Assembly: GCA_001552935.1 (NCBI GenBank)
Contig: KQ959705.1
Coordinates: forward strand, 90,198 to 154,197
DNA length: 64,000 nt
Direction: 5' to 3'
From: Umbribacter vaginalis
GTDB lineage: Bacteria; Actinomycetota; Coriobacteriia; Coriobacteriales; Eggerthellaceae
Within the stretch, counting starts at the first letter, position 1; every line of letters starts with the position of its first letter. Both the position numbers and the translations under genes were made by a program. The notes beneath the pieces are model-generated. The model had not been told where the DNA came from. It did not search any database and saw nothing but the letters and a program-made list of their open reading frames with translations. Positions 45,491-55,715 of this stretch are shown in pieces.

Positions 45491-46779
45491 TGAAGAAGGG
45501 GAGCGCCAACCACGCTACCAGCGCGAACGCCGCATCAAGCGTCAACGCTGCAGCAAGCGCGAAGGCAGTCAGCAGCGCCAGCTGCAACATAGTCGCCACC
45601 AGCACGACTTGTGACAACGCTGCCGCAAGTGACACTTCCACGTTCGCCACTGTCTGCGCTAACCCCACCACAGAGCCGGGCTTGTATGCCGCAATCGATT
45701 GTGGCACGGTAACGGTGCGCATGTTGGTAGCGCGCATCGAAACGTCGCAGTACCTGCGTGTTCTTCATCGTGCGTACGCCATCGTGAATGTGGGCGAGCA
45801 CGTTGACGCAACACGGTGCATATCCAACGCTGCACTGCAACGACTTTCGGCAACGCTGCACGATTTTCGCACTCAACTTTCGGCTTATGAACAGCAGGAA
45901 CACGAACGTGCGCGCGTGCGCGCGTGCGCAACGTCGGCAGCGCGCGATGCAAGCAATAAAGACGATCTGTGTCGTGTGTTTCGCGAAGCTGGCTTCGAGC
46001 TTGATATTATTAGTGGTGATGAAGAAGCGCGCTTATCGTTTGCGGGCGCGTGTGCAGGATGGCAAGCTTTGCCCGCATCGCGCGATGCTGCTGTGGCTCA
46101 GCAAGCACTTCTTGTGGTGGACATCGGCGGCGGCTCAACCGAGCTTATTGCAGGAATGCCCGGTAGCGCGCCTTGTTACGTGCACTCGTTTGACATTGGA
46201 TGCCGCCGCGCTACCGAAAAAGTGCTTGGTTCAGAGCGAATTTCGCTTGCATCTCTCGAGCGTCTTAACGCATGGATTGACGAGCTTATGAGCCCCTATT
46301 TTGAACAGCTGTATCGCGATGAGCGTTTTTACCCCGACGCGTGCGAACAGGAACGCTCGGCGCACGTTAACGCACCAGCTCCTGCGCCTGTTTCAGTATC
46401 TGTCGCACCCGCCCAGCACCCAGTTCCGTGCTTCCCGCTTCTTGGCGTAGCGGGCGCCGCCACCAGCGCCGTGAGCATGCTGTGCTCCATGCACCACTAC
46501 GACGCAGCGCGCGTGCACGGGTTCCCCGTTTCTGAAGCAAATGTGGCTGCCCTGATATATGAACTTGCTAATATGACTCTTGAACAGCGCAAACAGCGTG
46601 TCGGTCTTGAACCTAAGCGTGCCAGTGTTATTGTTGCAGGACTAGCAATTATGCAGCGTATCATGTATCATACGCACCACACGTGTTACTATGCATGTGA
46701 ATCTGATGTGTTGCAAGGTGTAATTTTTACATTGGCGTCAAATAGTTGTCGCTATAACCGTAATTGTTTGGTACAGTAA
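45490..46779 (+). CDS. Ppx/GppA exopolyphosphatase family protein
   Basis: 429 residues. ASKHA-fold phosphatase: AAIDCGTVTVRMLVA (phosphate 1), EEARLSFAGA, and VVDIGGGSTELIAG (phosphate 2). It would degrade polyphosphate or pppGpp. Two oddities: an N-terminal extension of about 58 residues made of Ala/Ser/Asn/Thr, and a Pro/Ala/Val insertion (about 46350-46435). Start ATG 45490 overlaps the upstream stop (TGATG); a later start at the conserved core lacks a binding site, so the extension is probably translated. Confidence 0.88.
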   Translation: MKKGSANHATSANAASSVNAAASAKAVSSASCNIVATSTTCDNAAASDTSTFATVCANPTTEPGLYAAIDCGTVTVRMLVARIETSQYLRVLHRAYAIVNVGEHVDATRCISNAALQRLSATLHDFRTQLSAYEQQEHERARVRACATSAARDASNKDDLCRVFREAGFELDIISGDEEARLSFAGACAGWQALPASRDAAVAQQALLVVDIGGGSTELIAGMPGSAPCYVHSFDIGCRRATEKVLGSERISLASLERLNAWIDELMSPYFEQLYRDERFYPDACEQERSAHVNAPAPAPVSVSVAPAQHPVPCFPLLGVAGAATSAVSMLCSMHHYDAARVHGFPVSEANVAALIYELANMTLEQRKQRVGLEPKRASVIVAGLAIMQRIMYHTHHTCYYACESDVLQGVIFTLASNSCRYNRNCLVQ

Positions 46780-46804
46780 GCAATGCAGGTTGACCGTTGT
46801 TTAT

Positions 46805-46889
46805 GGGAGCGTGGCGGAATTGGCAGACGCAACGGACTTAAAATCCGTCGTCTTCGGACATGTGGGTTCGAGTCCCACCGCTCCTACCA
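46805..46889 (+). tRNA. tRNA-Leu(TAA)
   Basis: Class II tRNA of 85 nt: acceptor GGGAGCG/CGCTCCT, anticodon stem ACGGA/TCCGT with loop CTTAAAA (anticodon TAA), variable arm CGTCTTCGGACA, T-arm TGGGTTCGAGTCCCA, discriminator A at 46886 and encoded CCA (46887-46889). Confidence 0.96.
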
Positions 46890-46978
46890 CCTTTTCATCA
46901 TCATCCATCGATGCTAAGCCGTTTTCGGACATCTGCTCGTAGAATTGCCTCATAAGAAAGTGAAGCCGTGGAGCTCAA

Positions 46979-48031
46979 ATGCTTAATATCGATGATTTAA
47001 TTGCTCATAAAGGCATTCCTCATACATTTGAAGAATACTTAACACACTATGCGCCTGAAATTGGCGAAGCTATCAATTCGTTTATTCCGCATGCTACGCA
47101 TCCCGACATGGATACCTATCTTTACCAGCCACTGCGCACGTACAGTGCAAACGGTGGCAAGCGTCATCGACCGCTTATTTGCTTTATTGCTGCGCGGGCG
47201 GTAGGTGGAACAGCTCATTGCGCGCTGAGTGCCGCCGCTGCCATTGAGCATTTCCACACAGCTGCCCTTATTCATGACGATATTGCCGACGATGCGCACC
47301 TGCGCCGTGGTTTGCCCTGTTTGCACATTTCAGAGGGCTTGGGTTTGGCTATCAACATGGGTGATTTAGGGCTTATGCTGGTAAACGGCACCGTTATCGA
47401 TGATGCATCGCTTGACGACCACACCAAAGTGCGTGTTCTTTCTGAGCTTATTACCATGACGCGTCTTACCATTGAAGGCCAGGCGCTTGACATAGGCTGG
47501 GCACGCGACAACCGCTACGATCTTACCATCGATGACTATCTGGTAATGGCAACGCACAAAACTGCACATTATTCAGGTGGTGTTCCGCTTGCCATTGGCG
47601 CTATCGTTGGTAAGGGCACCGAAAAGGAAATTCAGGGCCTGCGCAATTTTGGTCTGAACACCGGTTTAGCGTTTCAAATTCAAGACGATTTGTTGAACCT
47701 TATTGGGAAAGCTGAAAGCACGAAAAAGGGCTTTCGCGATGATATTACCGAAGGAAAACGCACGCTTATGGTAGTGCACGCGCTCTCTGAGTTGCCGCCG
47801 TCTAAAAAGCAGCAGCTCATCGATATTTTATCGTCGCACACTACCGATCAATCGCAGCTTGATGCCGCCGTTTCGCTGATGCAAGAGGCTGACAGTATCA
47901 ATTTCGCACGGCGCTATGCCGAACAGCTTACCAGCAAAGCGAAAGAAGAAATTGCCGACATTCTTGAGCCGTCAATACATCGCGATTTGTTGGTGTCGAT
48001 GGCAGATTTCTTTGTCAATCGTCTTGCTTAA
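46979..48031 (+). CDS. trans-Polyprenyl diphosphate synthase
   Basis: 350 residues. First Asp-rich motif HDDIADDAHLRRG and second QIQDDLLN, plus GGKRHRPL; chain extension of allylic diphosphates with IPP. Residues before the first DD-rich motif (AALIH) are small, which in the family tends to allow longer products; C20 or longer is likely but product length cannot be fixed from sequence. Provides lipid carriers or quinone side chains. GTGGAGC before the ATG. Confidence 0.9.
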   Translation: MLNIDDLIAHKGIPHTFEEYLTHYAPEIGEAINSFIPHATHPDMDTYLYQPLRTYSANGGKRHRPLICFIAARAVGGTAHCALSAAAAIEHFHTAALIHDDIADDAHLRRGLPCLHISEGLGLAINMGDLGLMLVNGTVIDDASLDDHTKVRVLSELITMTRLTIEGQALDIGWARDNRYDLTIDDYLVMATHKTAHYSGGVPLAIGAIVGKGTEKEIQGLRNFGLNTGLAFQIQDDLLNLIGKAESTKKGFRDDITEGKRTLMVVHALSELPPSKKQQLIDILSSHTTDQSQLDAAVSLMQEADSINFARRYAEQLTSKAKEEIADILEPSIHRDLLVSMADFFVNRLA

Positions 48032-48209
48032 TGTTACGCTATAAGCAGTTTATGAGTTGTGCATCGACGTGCTCGCACACGTAGGCGTGCAGGCAGCGCG
48101 ATGCTACAGATTTACGCTGCTGAACCCGCCTACGCCAATGCGCGGGCACTGCAGATGTGTAATGATAAGTAGTTATACGCAACAATAAGCAATACGAGGG
48201 GAGCGCCTT

Positions 48210-49118
48210 GTGAATATTATTGAACCACAGAGCAGCGGCGATGCTGTTGAAGATGTGCAAATGCGCCTCGTGTCGCTTGGCTTGCTTACCGATGACAACG
48301 TTACGGGCACGTTCGACGAAACAACTGCCCGCGCGATAGCAGCGTTTCGCAGCTCTATGCACTTGCCGCAAGGCACAACCGTTGACGAAAAAGTGTGGAA
48401 TGCTCTGGTAGATGCATCGTATCGTCTGGGCGATCGAACGCTTTTTTTGCGCTTGCCATATTTTCACGGCAACGATGTTGTTGAACTGCAAAAAGCCTTA
48501 GGCGCGCTTGGTTTTACGCCTGGTAAAGAAGATGGTATGTTCGGGCCTCACACAGAAGATGCGCTGCGCAAATTCCAGTTGAATTTGGGGCTTCCGTCCG
48601 ATGGCATCGCAGGTGCGTATACGTATCGCGCCCTGCACAATTTGCATTTTTCGTGGGAAGGCAAACATCCGCTTAAAATGCCTGTTACGATGGGCTTTGC
48701 GCGTGCATCGGAAGCGCTGGAGCGTTCTTCTTTTTGCTTTTTTGGCACCTGCGAATTTACGCGCGATGTTGCGCGACGCATGGCGAACTTAGCAACCGCT
48801 ACCAATCCGCAAGCGCATGCCGTTTGCGCTGATGAGCTTTCTGTTGCGCCGCCAAGCGACATGATTTTGGTGCACATTGTGTTGTGCGACGAGCCGCAAC
48901 CGTCCGACATTCCCCAGGTTAGCTACGATGAAACGCTCGCGCCTGAGCGCTTTGCCTCGCACGTGGAAGTTGCCCTGCGAGCTGCCGCTCAAAAGCAACA
49001 CAAGCGCGTCGCTTTGGTTCTTCCCGGAACATGTTGGATGCAAGCTGGCGAGCAACGTACCGCCCAGCATTACGCAATTTCCCTGCTCGACGCCTTATGT
49101 GCCGCCTTGTGCGCGTAG
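48210..49118 (+). CDS. Protein with two peptidoglycan-binding domains
   Basis: 302 residues. Two PG_binding_1 domains: about residues 10-72 (VQMRLVSLGLLTDD, TARAIAAFRSSMHLP) and 88-148 (LQKALGALGFTPGKEDGMFG, ALRKFQLNLGLPSDG). The C-terminal half is unassigned; its place corresponds to the amidase domain of CwlM-like proteins, but no zinc-ligand motifs of amidase_3 are visible. No signal peptide, as in CwlM. A regulatory role in wall synthesis is possible. GTG start 48210 with GAGGGGAG upstream. Confidence 0.75.
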   Translation: MNIIEPQSSGDAVEDVQMRLVSLGLLTDDNVTGTFDETTARAIAAFRSSMHLPQGTTVDEKVWNALVDASYRLGDRTLFLRLPYFHGNDVVELQKALGALGFTPGKEDGMFGPHTEDALRKFQLNLGLPSDGIAGAYTYRALHNLHFSWEGKHPLKMPVTMGFARASEALERSSFCFFGTCEFTRDVARRMANLATATNPQAHAVCADELSVAPPSDMILVHIVLCDEPQPSDIPQVSYDETLAPERFASHVEVALRAAAQKQHKRVALVLPGTCWMQAGEQRTAQHYAISLLDALCAALCA

Positions 49119-49130
49119 AATGGCACTGTC

Positions 49131-51170
49131 ATGGCGTATCTGCTTGGCTTGGAAAAAGCGAGTTTGTCGTTTGCGCTGAAATGCGTTCTCGATAAGGTGT
49201 CGCTTGGTGTTGAAGACGGCGACCGCATTGGTATTGTGGGGCGCAATGGTGATGGCAAAACCTCGCTGATACGTGTTCTAGCTGGTAAAATACAGCCCGA
49301 TAGCGGTCGGTGCATTCCCGTGAACAATCTGCGTATTGGTTTGGTAACACAAGACGACACACTGTGTGGCGCAAGCTGCGTGCGTGACGTGCTGTTTGGC
49401 ACGCGTCCTTTGTACGAGTGGGCGAAAGACATCCGTGCGCGCGATGTGATGGGCGGCTTGTTGCGCGATATTCATCCTCAAGCGTTGCTGAAAAATTTAT
49501 CGGGTGGCCAGCGCCGTCGCGTGAATTTGGCGCGTGTGCTGATGCAATCGTGGGACGTGCTTATTTTGGACGAGCCCACCAATCACCTTGACATGGCAGG
49601 CATTCGCTGGTTGGCGTTCCACCTTAAACAGCGCTTCAAGCAGCAAAAAGGCGCCTTGCTGGTTGTCACGCACGACCGCTGGTTTCTTGATGATGTGTGT
49701 ACGCGCATGTGGGAAGTTCATGACGGGCGCGTTGAGCCATTTGAAGGTGGCTTTTCTGCGTATATTTTGCAGCGTGTGGAACGTGAACGAGTGCGCGATG
49801 TTACCTGGGAGCGTCAGCAAAATAAATTGCGCCGCGAATTGGCGTGGCTTGCGCGCGGTGCGCGAGCGCGTGCGACGAAGCCAAAGTTCCACGTTGCGCA
49901 GGCAAAAGCGCTTGCAGGAGCACAGGCACCCGAGCGCAGTTCGCTTACTCTTAATCGTATGGCAGCAACACGCCTGGGAAAAGAAGTGATCAGCTTCCAA
50001 GGCTTAAGCGTGTCATATCCAGCACCTTCACCACACACACCGCCACACACGGTTCTGAACGACATTACGTGGAGCATCGGCCCCGGCGATCGTATCGGAA
50101 TTGTGGGGGATAATGGATGTGGGAAAACAACCTTGTTACAAACGATGCAAATCCAGCACGAACATATTCCAAGCGCACTTGCATCTGCTACCATAAGCGG
50201 GAAGGTAAAAATTGGGAAAACAGTTAAACGCGCCTTCCTGTCGCAGCATTTAAGCATGCTTAACCCCTTTGAAGACGAGTGCGTGCGGGCGGTTATAAGC
50301 CGCTATTCGCGCCGTATTATGCTTGATGGCGTGGCGAAAACGCCGTCGGATTTGCTAATGGATTTGGGATTCGAGCAATCGATTGTGCAAAAGCGCATCG
50401 GTTCACTTTCCGGTGGCGAAAAACGTCGTTTGGCGCTGATGCTTATTTTGCTTGACGAGCCGAACGTTATCATTCTCGATGAGCCAGGTAACGACCTTGA
50501 TGTTGACATGCTGGCTGCTCTTGAGGATATGCTGAACGGCTGGCCAGGCACTTTGGTTGTAGTGACGCACGATCGCTATCTGATGGCTCGCACAACCGAC
50601 AATCAGTACGTGCTTTCTGAAGGCAGCCTCATTCATCTTGCCGGTGGCGTGGAAGCGTATTTTGATGCGCTTGACGTGCGTGAAGTAAGCGACGATGCGC
50701 TGTGTGCCTTGTGGTTTTCTGCGCCTGGTACGCGCGATTGGGAACAAGCTGCAGGTGACGGTGCGCGCGGCGATGCGCGGGAAGCGTTGGGTGTTGGTGC
50801 TGGTGGGCAACGTTCCAGTGCTTCGAGTGGTGCCGTTGGTGCTGGCGCGCGTGGTGCGAACGGTGCGCGTTCTTCGCATGGAGAAACGCCTGATGGAAGC
50901 ACTTCTGTCTCAAAATCAGCAGCCGCGAAACAAGCTGCCGCGAAACCAGCGGTGTCGCACTACCAGCTTAAAAAGCAATGTGCATCGCTCGAGCGCAAAA
51001 TGGCAACAGCGCACAAAAAAATTGACGCGCTTCGCCTTGAAATGCACGAGGTTGCACCAAGCGATTTTGAAGCACTTGGTAAGCTGCAAGTGCAGCTTGA
51101 TGAACGCTTAACGGAACTGAATTCCCTTGAAGATGAGTGGCTTGTGCTCTCCGAGCAGCTTGAGGGATAG
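49131..51170 (+). CDS. ABC-F ATPase, Uup-like
   Basis: 679 residues without membrane segments. First ABC: GRNGDGKTS, LSGGQRRRVNLARVLM, LILDEPTNHLDM; second: GDNGCGKTT, LSGGEKRRLALML, IILDEPGNDLDV. Between them is the arm/linker region of ABC-F proteins. The C-terminus is a coiled coil (QLKKQCASLERKMATAHKKI) as in Uup. ABC-F proteins act on the ribosome. About 60 residues of Ala/Gly/Arg/Ser low complexity (50750-50930) come before the coiled coil. The start has only a weak binding site. Confidence 0.9.
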   Translation: MAYLLGLEKASLSFALKCVLDKVSLGVEDGDRIGIVGRNGDGKTSLIRVLAGKIQPDSGRCIPVNNLRIGLVTQDDTLCGASCVRDVLFGTRPLYEWAKDIRARDVMGGLLRDIHPQALLKNLSGGQRRRVNLARVLMQSWDVLILDEPTNHLDMAGIRWLAFHLKQRFKQQKGALLVVTHDRWFLDDVCTRMWEVHDGRVEPFEGGFSAYILQRVERERVRDVTWERQQNKLRRELAWLARGARARATKPKFHVAQAKALAGAQAPERSSLTLNRMAATRLGKEVISFQGLSVSYPAPSPHTPPHTVLNDITWSIGPGDRIGIVGDNGCGKTTLLQTMQIQHEHIPSALASATISGKVKIGKTVKRAFLSQHLSMLNPFEDECVRAVISRYSRRIMLDGVAKTPSDLLMDLGFEQSIVQKRIGSLSGGEKRRLALMLILLDEPNVIILDEPGNDLDVDMLAALEDMLNGWPGTLVVVTHDRYLMARTTDNQYVLSEGSLIHLAGGVEAYFDALDVREVSDDALCALWFSAPGTRDWEQAAGDGARGDAREALGVGAGGQRSSASSGAVGAGARGANGARSSHGETPDGSTSVSKSAAAKQAAAKPAVSHYQLKKQCASLERKMATAHKKIDALRLEMHEVAPSDFEALGKLQVQLDERLTELNSLEDEWLVLSEQLEG

Positions 51171-51177
51171 GAATCGT

Positions 51178-51885
51178 GTGACTACGCAACAACAGGTAAA
51201 ACGAACGAACGCATCAGTGAACAAACCGCACAACAAAACATCAAATGAACCGCACAACAAAACATCAAACGAATTGCATAATAAAATACCGAACGAACCG
51301 TCCGATCAGCTGCCAAACGCTCCCGCGACGCGTATTACGTATCGCGATTGCTTGTGCGATGCAACGCCGCACACGGTTGACCCCGTTGCGCAGCTGCTGT
51401 TCACGGTGCTGATTATTGGCGGCATGGTAACGTTTATGGCAACGTTTAACGGTCTGCGCCAGTTAGGAATCACATTTTTTATTCATTCACACTGGTTTTA
51501 CCCGCTTATTTTTGTGTGTGCTTTGTTCGTGCGTCTTGCTATCGGTGCGCGCATTTGCACATTCATTATCGATAAACTCATAAAACCCCAGATGAACGGC
51601 ATACTTCGCGCGGCCTTAACATCGCTTATTAACGTTGGCATCATGACGCCGATTATGGTAACAATCGTAACTTTGCTGCTGACGGGCACGAACAATCTTG
51701 CGCTGAGCCTTGCTATCAATATTCCGTTATCGGTTGTTGTTGCGTTGCTTGTGAACTATTTTATTGTAGTGCCCATCGTGCGTTTGGTTTATTTCAACGT
51801 GATACTTACTTCGCCACGTGGCTTGAAGCTGTTGCGATTTTTGCAGCATTACGCTCCTGCGTTTTTGGTACTTTTGGGCTGCTAG
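51178..51885 (+). CDS. DUF2798-like membrane protein with N-terminal octapeptide repeats
   Basis: 235 residues, four membrane helices in two related halves (VAQLLFTVLIIGGMVTFMAT... and TSLINVGIMTPIMVTIVTLL...), which resemble the paired helices of DUF2798. Function unknown. GTG 51178 with GAGGGATAGGA upstream. The N-terminus has three octapeptides of the type PHNKTSNE encoded by the 24-bp repeats at 51226-51297. Seven bases after the ABC-F gene, probably one transcript. Confidence 0.65.
   Translation: MTTQQQVKRTNASVNKPHNKTSNEPHNKTSNELHNKIPNEPSDQLPNAPATRITYRDCLCDATPHTVDPVAQLLFTVLIIGGMVTFMATFNGLRQLGITFFIHSHWFYPLIFVCALFVRLAIGARICTFIIDKLIKPQMNGILRAALTSLINVGIMTPIMVTIVTLLLTGTNNLALSLAINIPLSVVVALLVNYFIVVPIVRLVYFNVILTSPRGLKLLRFLQHYAPAFLVLLGC
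51226..51297 (+). repeat. Three 24-bp tandem repeats in coding sequence
   Basis: Units start at 51226, 51250 and 51274; the first two differ by a single base, the third is diverged. In frame, giving eight residues per unit. Confidence 0.85.
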
Positions 51886-52290
51886 TTTTGCCAGTTCACG
51901 CGCTGTTTACCACCGCGCGCACAACGGAGAAAACCAGCACCAGCGCGCACCGTTCACCCTCCAGTACCCGAAAATTCACCCATTTATCTGCGTTTTCGTT
52001 TGCTCAGATCCGTTCCATACACGTATCAACACCAGTCCGCTGCTCGTGTACATTTACATTCGCATACATCACGCACCCGTTCCCACAAAATTCGCACCTG
52101 CGCCAGCGTGAACTTTACTCACGTTCCCCGCACTCACCCTCACGCGCAACATACAAACTTGCACACGTTCCCACTGAAAAAAATAAAAAAACTGCCGTAT
52201 ATGTTGCAGACGCAACAGCGCGCCCGCAAACGCCCCGATAGAATGAGCATTGTGATCATGAACACAAGAGAGAAAATGAAGGGTGGGCTC
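51886..52290. other. Spacer before hcp
   Basis: C/A-rich with CGTTCCC- and CACGT-like words; the overlapping open frames are low complexity. No gene or clear operator seen. The hcp promoter is probably near 52180-52260. Confidence 0.4.
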
Positions 52291-54177
52291 ATGAAATCGT
52301 CAATGTTTTGCTATCAATGTCAGGAAGCTGCGAAAGGTGTCGGGTGTACGATTGCTGGCGTATGCGGAAAAACGCCCGAAGTCGCCCACATCCAAGACGT
52401 GTTGCTGTATGCCGCGCGTGAGCTTTCGTGCGTTACAACAGCGCTGCGCAGCGCACACATTGCGGTGCCGTCGCAGGTAGACGAGCTGGTTACCAGCGCA
52501 CTGTTCGCTACTATCACCAATGCCAATTTCGACAAAACGGCACTTACCCAGTGTGCAACTCATCTTATTGAAGTTGCTCATACGCTTAACAGCCAGCTGG
52601 GCGAAAGCGCCCTTACATTGTGGGACGGCAACTTCGAGAGCGATGAACTTGCACGCTTGGCACACGTTGAAGCTGTGGAAAATCCCGATGTGCGTTCCGT
52701 TCGCGAACTGGTTACCTACGGGCTGAAAGGCTTGGGTGCGTATGCTCATCACGCGCGTGTACTGGGCTTTTCTGACGCTGCAATCGATACGTTCTTGCAA
52801 CAAGCGCTTGCTGCAACCAGTGACATCACGCTAACTATCGATCAGCTTCTGGCGCTTGCTATGGAAGTTGGCAGCTTCGGCGTTAAGGTGATGGCGCTGC
52901 TTGATACCGCTAACACCACGCGTTTTGGCAATCCGCAAGCAACGGAAGTGTCGCTGGAGGTTCGCAGCAATCCGGCAATTTTGATTTCTGGCCACGATTT
53001 ATCCGACTTAGAACAGCTGCTGGAACAAACGCAAGGCACGGGCGTTGATGTGTACACGCATTGCGAAATGTTGCCTGCTCATGCGTACCCTGCGTTCAAA
53101 AAGTACGACAACTTGGTTGGCAATTATGGCGGCGCGTGGTGGAATCAGCGCAGCGATATTGAGCAGTTCCATGGACCGGTGCTGTTTACAACGAATTGCA
53201 TTGTTCCTCCACGTGAAAGCTACAAAGCGCGCATTTTTACAACTGGTTGCGCAGGTTTTGAGGGCTGCACGCATATTGAAGCCGACGAACACGGCCACAA
53301 AGATTTTTCGCAGCTGATTGCTATGGCGCGCCTGTGCAGCGCTCCTGAGCCCATTGAATCGGGCAGCGTAATGTGCGGATTTGCTCACAATCAGGTGCTT
53401 TCGCTTGCCGATACCGTTGTGGATGCTATCAAGTCGGGTGCGGTACGCCAGTTTGTGGTAATGGCTGGCTGCGATGGACGCAGCAAACAGCGCAGCTACT
53501 ACGAAGATTTCGCGAAAGCGCTGCCGCAAGATACCATTATTCTTACTGCTGGATGCGCAAAGTATCGCTATAACAAGCTGAATTTGGGAACGATTGGCGG
53601 CATTCCTCGCGTTCTTGATGCTGGTCAGTGCAACGATTGCTACTCGCTTGTTGCGGTGGCGCTTAAGCTGCAAGAAGTGTTTGGCTTGTCGGATATTAAC
53701 GACCTGCCTATCATCTACAACATTGCGTGGTATGAACAAAAAGCCGTCATTGTGCTGTTGGCGCTGCTGTCGCTGGGTGTGAAGAACATTCATTTGGGCC
53801 CAACGCTGCCTGCGTTTATTTCGCCCGCTGTGGCCGACGTGCTGGTTAAGAATTTTGGCATTGCAAGCATTTCGAGTGTTGAGCACGACATGAAGGAATT
53901 TTTCTGCAACGATGCAAGCGATGCGAACTCTGAAAGCGCCGCGAACGGTGAAAGTTCCGATGACCAGGTGTTCATCACAGGTGATATGCTGGTTGGGCAG
54001 ATTTTGCGCATGCACGAAGGCGCCGCTGCCATCCTTGAGCAAGCTGGCATGGGTTGCTTGGGTTGTCCAGCGTCACAAAGCGAATCGCTTGCCGAAGCTG
54101 CCATGGTGCACGGTCTTGAGCTTGCTCCCATTCTTGAAAAGTTGAACGATTCTGCTGCACGCCCCGCAAGCAGATAG
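52291..54177 (+). CDS. hcp: Hybrid cluster protein (hydroxylamine reductase) fused to DUF1858
   Basis: 628 residues. N-terminal Cys motif of the anaerobe-type enzyme: [14 protein letters not shown] and VCGKTPE; hybrid-cluster ligands appear in the C-terminal half ([32 protein letters not shown]). Hcp reduces nitric oxide or hydroxylamine and protects against nitrosative stress. After an Asp/Ser/Asn/Glu linker (about residue 540-560) a DUF1858 domain follows, with MGCLGCP, a likely disulfide or cluster-interaction site. ATG 52291 has GAAGGGTGGG upstream; earlier ATGs at 52257 and 52276 (the second in frame) are possible. Confidence 0.93.
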   Translation: MKSSMFCYQCQEAAKGVGCTIAGVCGKTPEVAHIQDVLLYAARELSCVTTALRSAHIAVPSQVDELVTSALFATITNANFDKTALTQCATHLIEVAHTLNSQLGESALTLWDGNFESDELARLAHVEAVENPDVRSVRELVTYGLKGLGAYAHHARVLGFSDAAIDTFLQQALAATSDITLTIDQLLALAMEVGSFGVKVMALLDTANTTRFGNPQATEVSLEVRSNPAILISGHDLSDLEQLLEQTQGTGVDVYTHCEMLPAHAYPAFKKYDNLVGNYGGAWWNQRSDIEQFHGPVLFTTNCIVPPRESYKARIFTTGCAGFEGCTHIEADEHGHKDFSQLIAMARLCSAPEPIESGSVMCGFAHNQVLSLADTVVDAIKSGAVRQFVVMAGCDGRSKQRSYYEDFAKALPQDTIILTAGCAKYRYNKLNLGTIGGIPRVLDAGQCNDCYSLVAVALKLQEVFGLSDINDLPIIYNIAWYEQKAVIVLLALLSLGVKNIHLGPTLPAFISPAVADVLVKNFGIASISSVEHDMKEFFCNDASDANSESAANGESSDDQVFITGDMLVGQILRMHEGAAAILEQAGMGCLGCPASQSESLAEAAMVHGLELAPILEKLNDSAARPASR

Positions 54178-54288
54178 TTCCTTGATGATTGTTTACATGT
54201 GGTGTACTCTTTGATGCATGAGCGTGTTACAATACGGTAACAGAGACGAGATCTCAAAAAACGGTTTATATTGAAGGGGAGTATAACC

Positions 54289-54867
54289 ATGAGTCAAGAA
54301 ATTGGAGCAATTCACTATCGTATGTTTCAGAAAGTGCGCGCGCTGAACGATTTTGCCGAGCGCCTTGCGAACATTTCTGAGGAAAAGCACCTGGTACCAG
54401 GCACATTGAGGAAAGTACTTGACGAGTATCCTATGCCATGCGGCTTGCTGGAAAATCATATTGTTGATGGCAATATTCACGCTTCGCTTGAGCGCCTTAT
54501 AGCCACCGCAGAAGAGAAGCTTGCGTTTGCATGCACCGCGCTTAGCGCGCATCTTGAGAATATGTTGCCCGACGTGGAAGCACTTGGCGCATCATATGTG
54601 AAGAACACGAATTTGCCTGAAGGAGCAAGCGTTCGCAGCGTTTTTGAAACGCTCGATGGTTTTTGGGTTGATGGCATGCCATGCGATCATAAGCTTACTA
54701 TCGATAGCGAAGATGATGACCAGCTGGTATTCAGCTTTGATGCAAGCATTCATCCTGCTGAGCATTACAGCGACTTGCGTGCTGCGTGGTCGTGCGGTTT
54801 TGTAACGAAGCTGGGCTATCACTTCGATCGCGTTGCGGAAAGCACGTTCAAGATTTCGCGCGCATAA
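54289..54867 (+). CDS. Protein of unknown function between hcp and hemerythrin genes
   Basis: 192 residues, start ATG 54289 behind GAAGGGGAG. Soluble, Glu/His/Leu-rich; helical first 100 residues (HYRMFQKVRALNDFAERLA, SLERLIATAEEKLAFACTAL), then a beta-rich part with DGFWVDGMPCDHKLTIDSED. Not recognised. Context suggests a stress-related role. A strong terminator follows. Confidence 0.65.
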   Translation: MSQEIGAIHYRMFQKVRALNDFAERLANISEEKHLVPGTLRKVLDEYPMPCGLLENHIVDGNIHASLERLIATAEEKLAFACTALSAHLENMLPDVEALGASYVKNTNLPEGASVRSVFETLDGFWVDGMPCDHKLTIDSEDDDQLVFSFDASIHPAEHYSDLRAAWSCGFVTKLGYHFDRVAESTFKISRA

Positions 54868-54923
54868 GTTGTGTACGGTTTGTGTGCGGATGCGTGCAAG
54901 CAGCGTATAAGTTTCACCATATC

Positions 54924-54965
54924 AAAAGGGGCAGAGCGTTTTTCGTCTGCCTCTTTTATTTTTTT
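54924..54965 (+). terminator. Rho-independent terminator
   Basis: AAAAGGGGCAGA (54924-54935) pairs with TCTGCCTCTTTT (54946-54957), one G-U, followed by ATTTTTTT. Ends the transcript of the preceding gene just before the hemerythrin gene. Confidence 0.88.
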
Positions 54966-54997
54966 ACAAGGTAAGTGTGACAGAAAAGGAGCGTGCT

Positions 54998-55489
54998 ATG
55001 CATGCCATTGAAGTATTGATGGAAGAACACAGCCGCATTCTTGAGCGTGCGCAAGCGCTTGAGGATATGTGCGTGCAGCTGATGGAACACAACGCGTTTG
55101 ACGGCGCACAGTTTGCCGACACCATTCGCTTCATTCGTGAGTTTGCTGACGCAACGCACCATATGAAGGAGGAAGATATCCTGTTTCGTGTGATGCTTGA
55201 GCAGCTGGGTAAACCAGCCGAGAACTTAATTCGCCACGGCATGCTTGTTGAGCATGACGAGGGTCGTCATTATGTTACTGAACTGGAAAAAGCATGCCAT
55301 GCGTATACGGAGGATGCGTCTGTGCATCATAAGTTGGAAGTAATTAGCTGGGCTATGGCGTACGTGCATATGATTCGCTCGCATGCGCAAAAAGAAAACG
55401 ACGTGGTGTATCCGTTTGCCGAGCGCATGCTTTCAGAGCAGGCGAAACAGCGTATCGATGCCGAGTTTGAAACCTACGCTGTGCAATAA
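54998..55489 (+). CDS. Hemerythrin HHE domain protein
   Basis: 163 residues, four-helix bundle with His/Glu ligands in order: MEEHSRI, ADATHHMKEEDILF, VEHDEGRHY and HMIRSHAQKENDVVY. This is the di-iron pattern of bacterial hemerythrins, which bind oxygen or handle NO and iron. Start ATG 54998 has AAAAGGAG at ideal spacing; GTG 54977 is in frame. Near hcp, which fits a joint role against oxidative or nitrosative damage in an anaerobe. Confidence 0.9.
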   Translation: MHAIEVLMEEHSRILERAQALEDMCVQLMEHNAFDGAQFADTIRFIREFADATHHMKEEDILFRVMLEQLGKPAENLIRHGMLVEHDEGRHYVTELEKACHAYTEDASVHHKLEVISWAMAYVHMIRSHAQKENDVVYPFAERMLSEQAKQRIDAEFETYAVQ

Positions 55490-55715
55490 GCACCTACGCT
55501 GTGCCAGAGCCTAACCGTTGCGCTTGAAGTGTTGGTACGCGAAATGTGGAGCGAAACGTGTGCGGGAACGTACACGTGAAGCAGGCGCGTGAAGTGGGAA
55601 CACAAAGCAAATACTGGTAACGCCTGCATTCGGAATAGCCTTGTGAACCAAGTATGCAAAGCAACGTTGCAAAACAAGCGCACGTATTCCCACGTTTCTA
55701 AGCTCGTGAAACGGG

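Noticed and set aside
54271-54288. Longer start for the unknown gene after hcp
   Set aside because: The GAAGGGGAG site fits ATG 54289; the in-frame upstream start would place the site inside the coding region.
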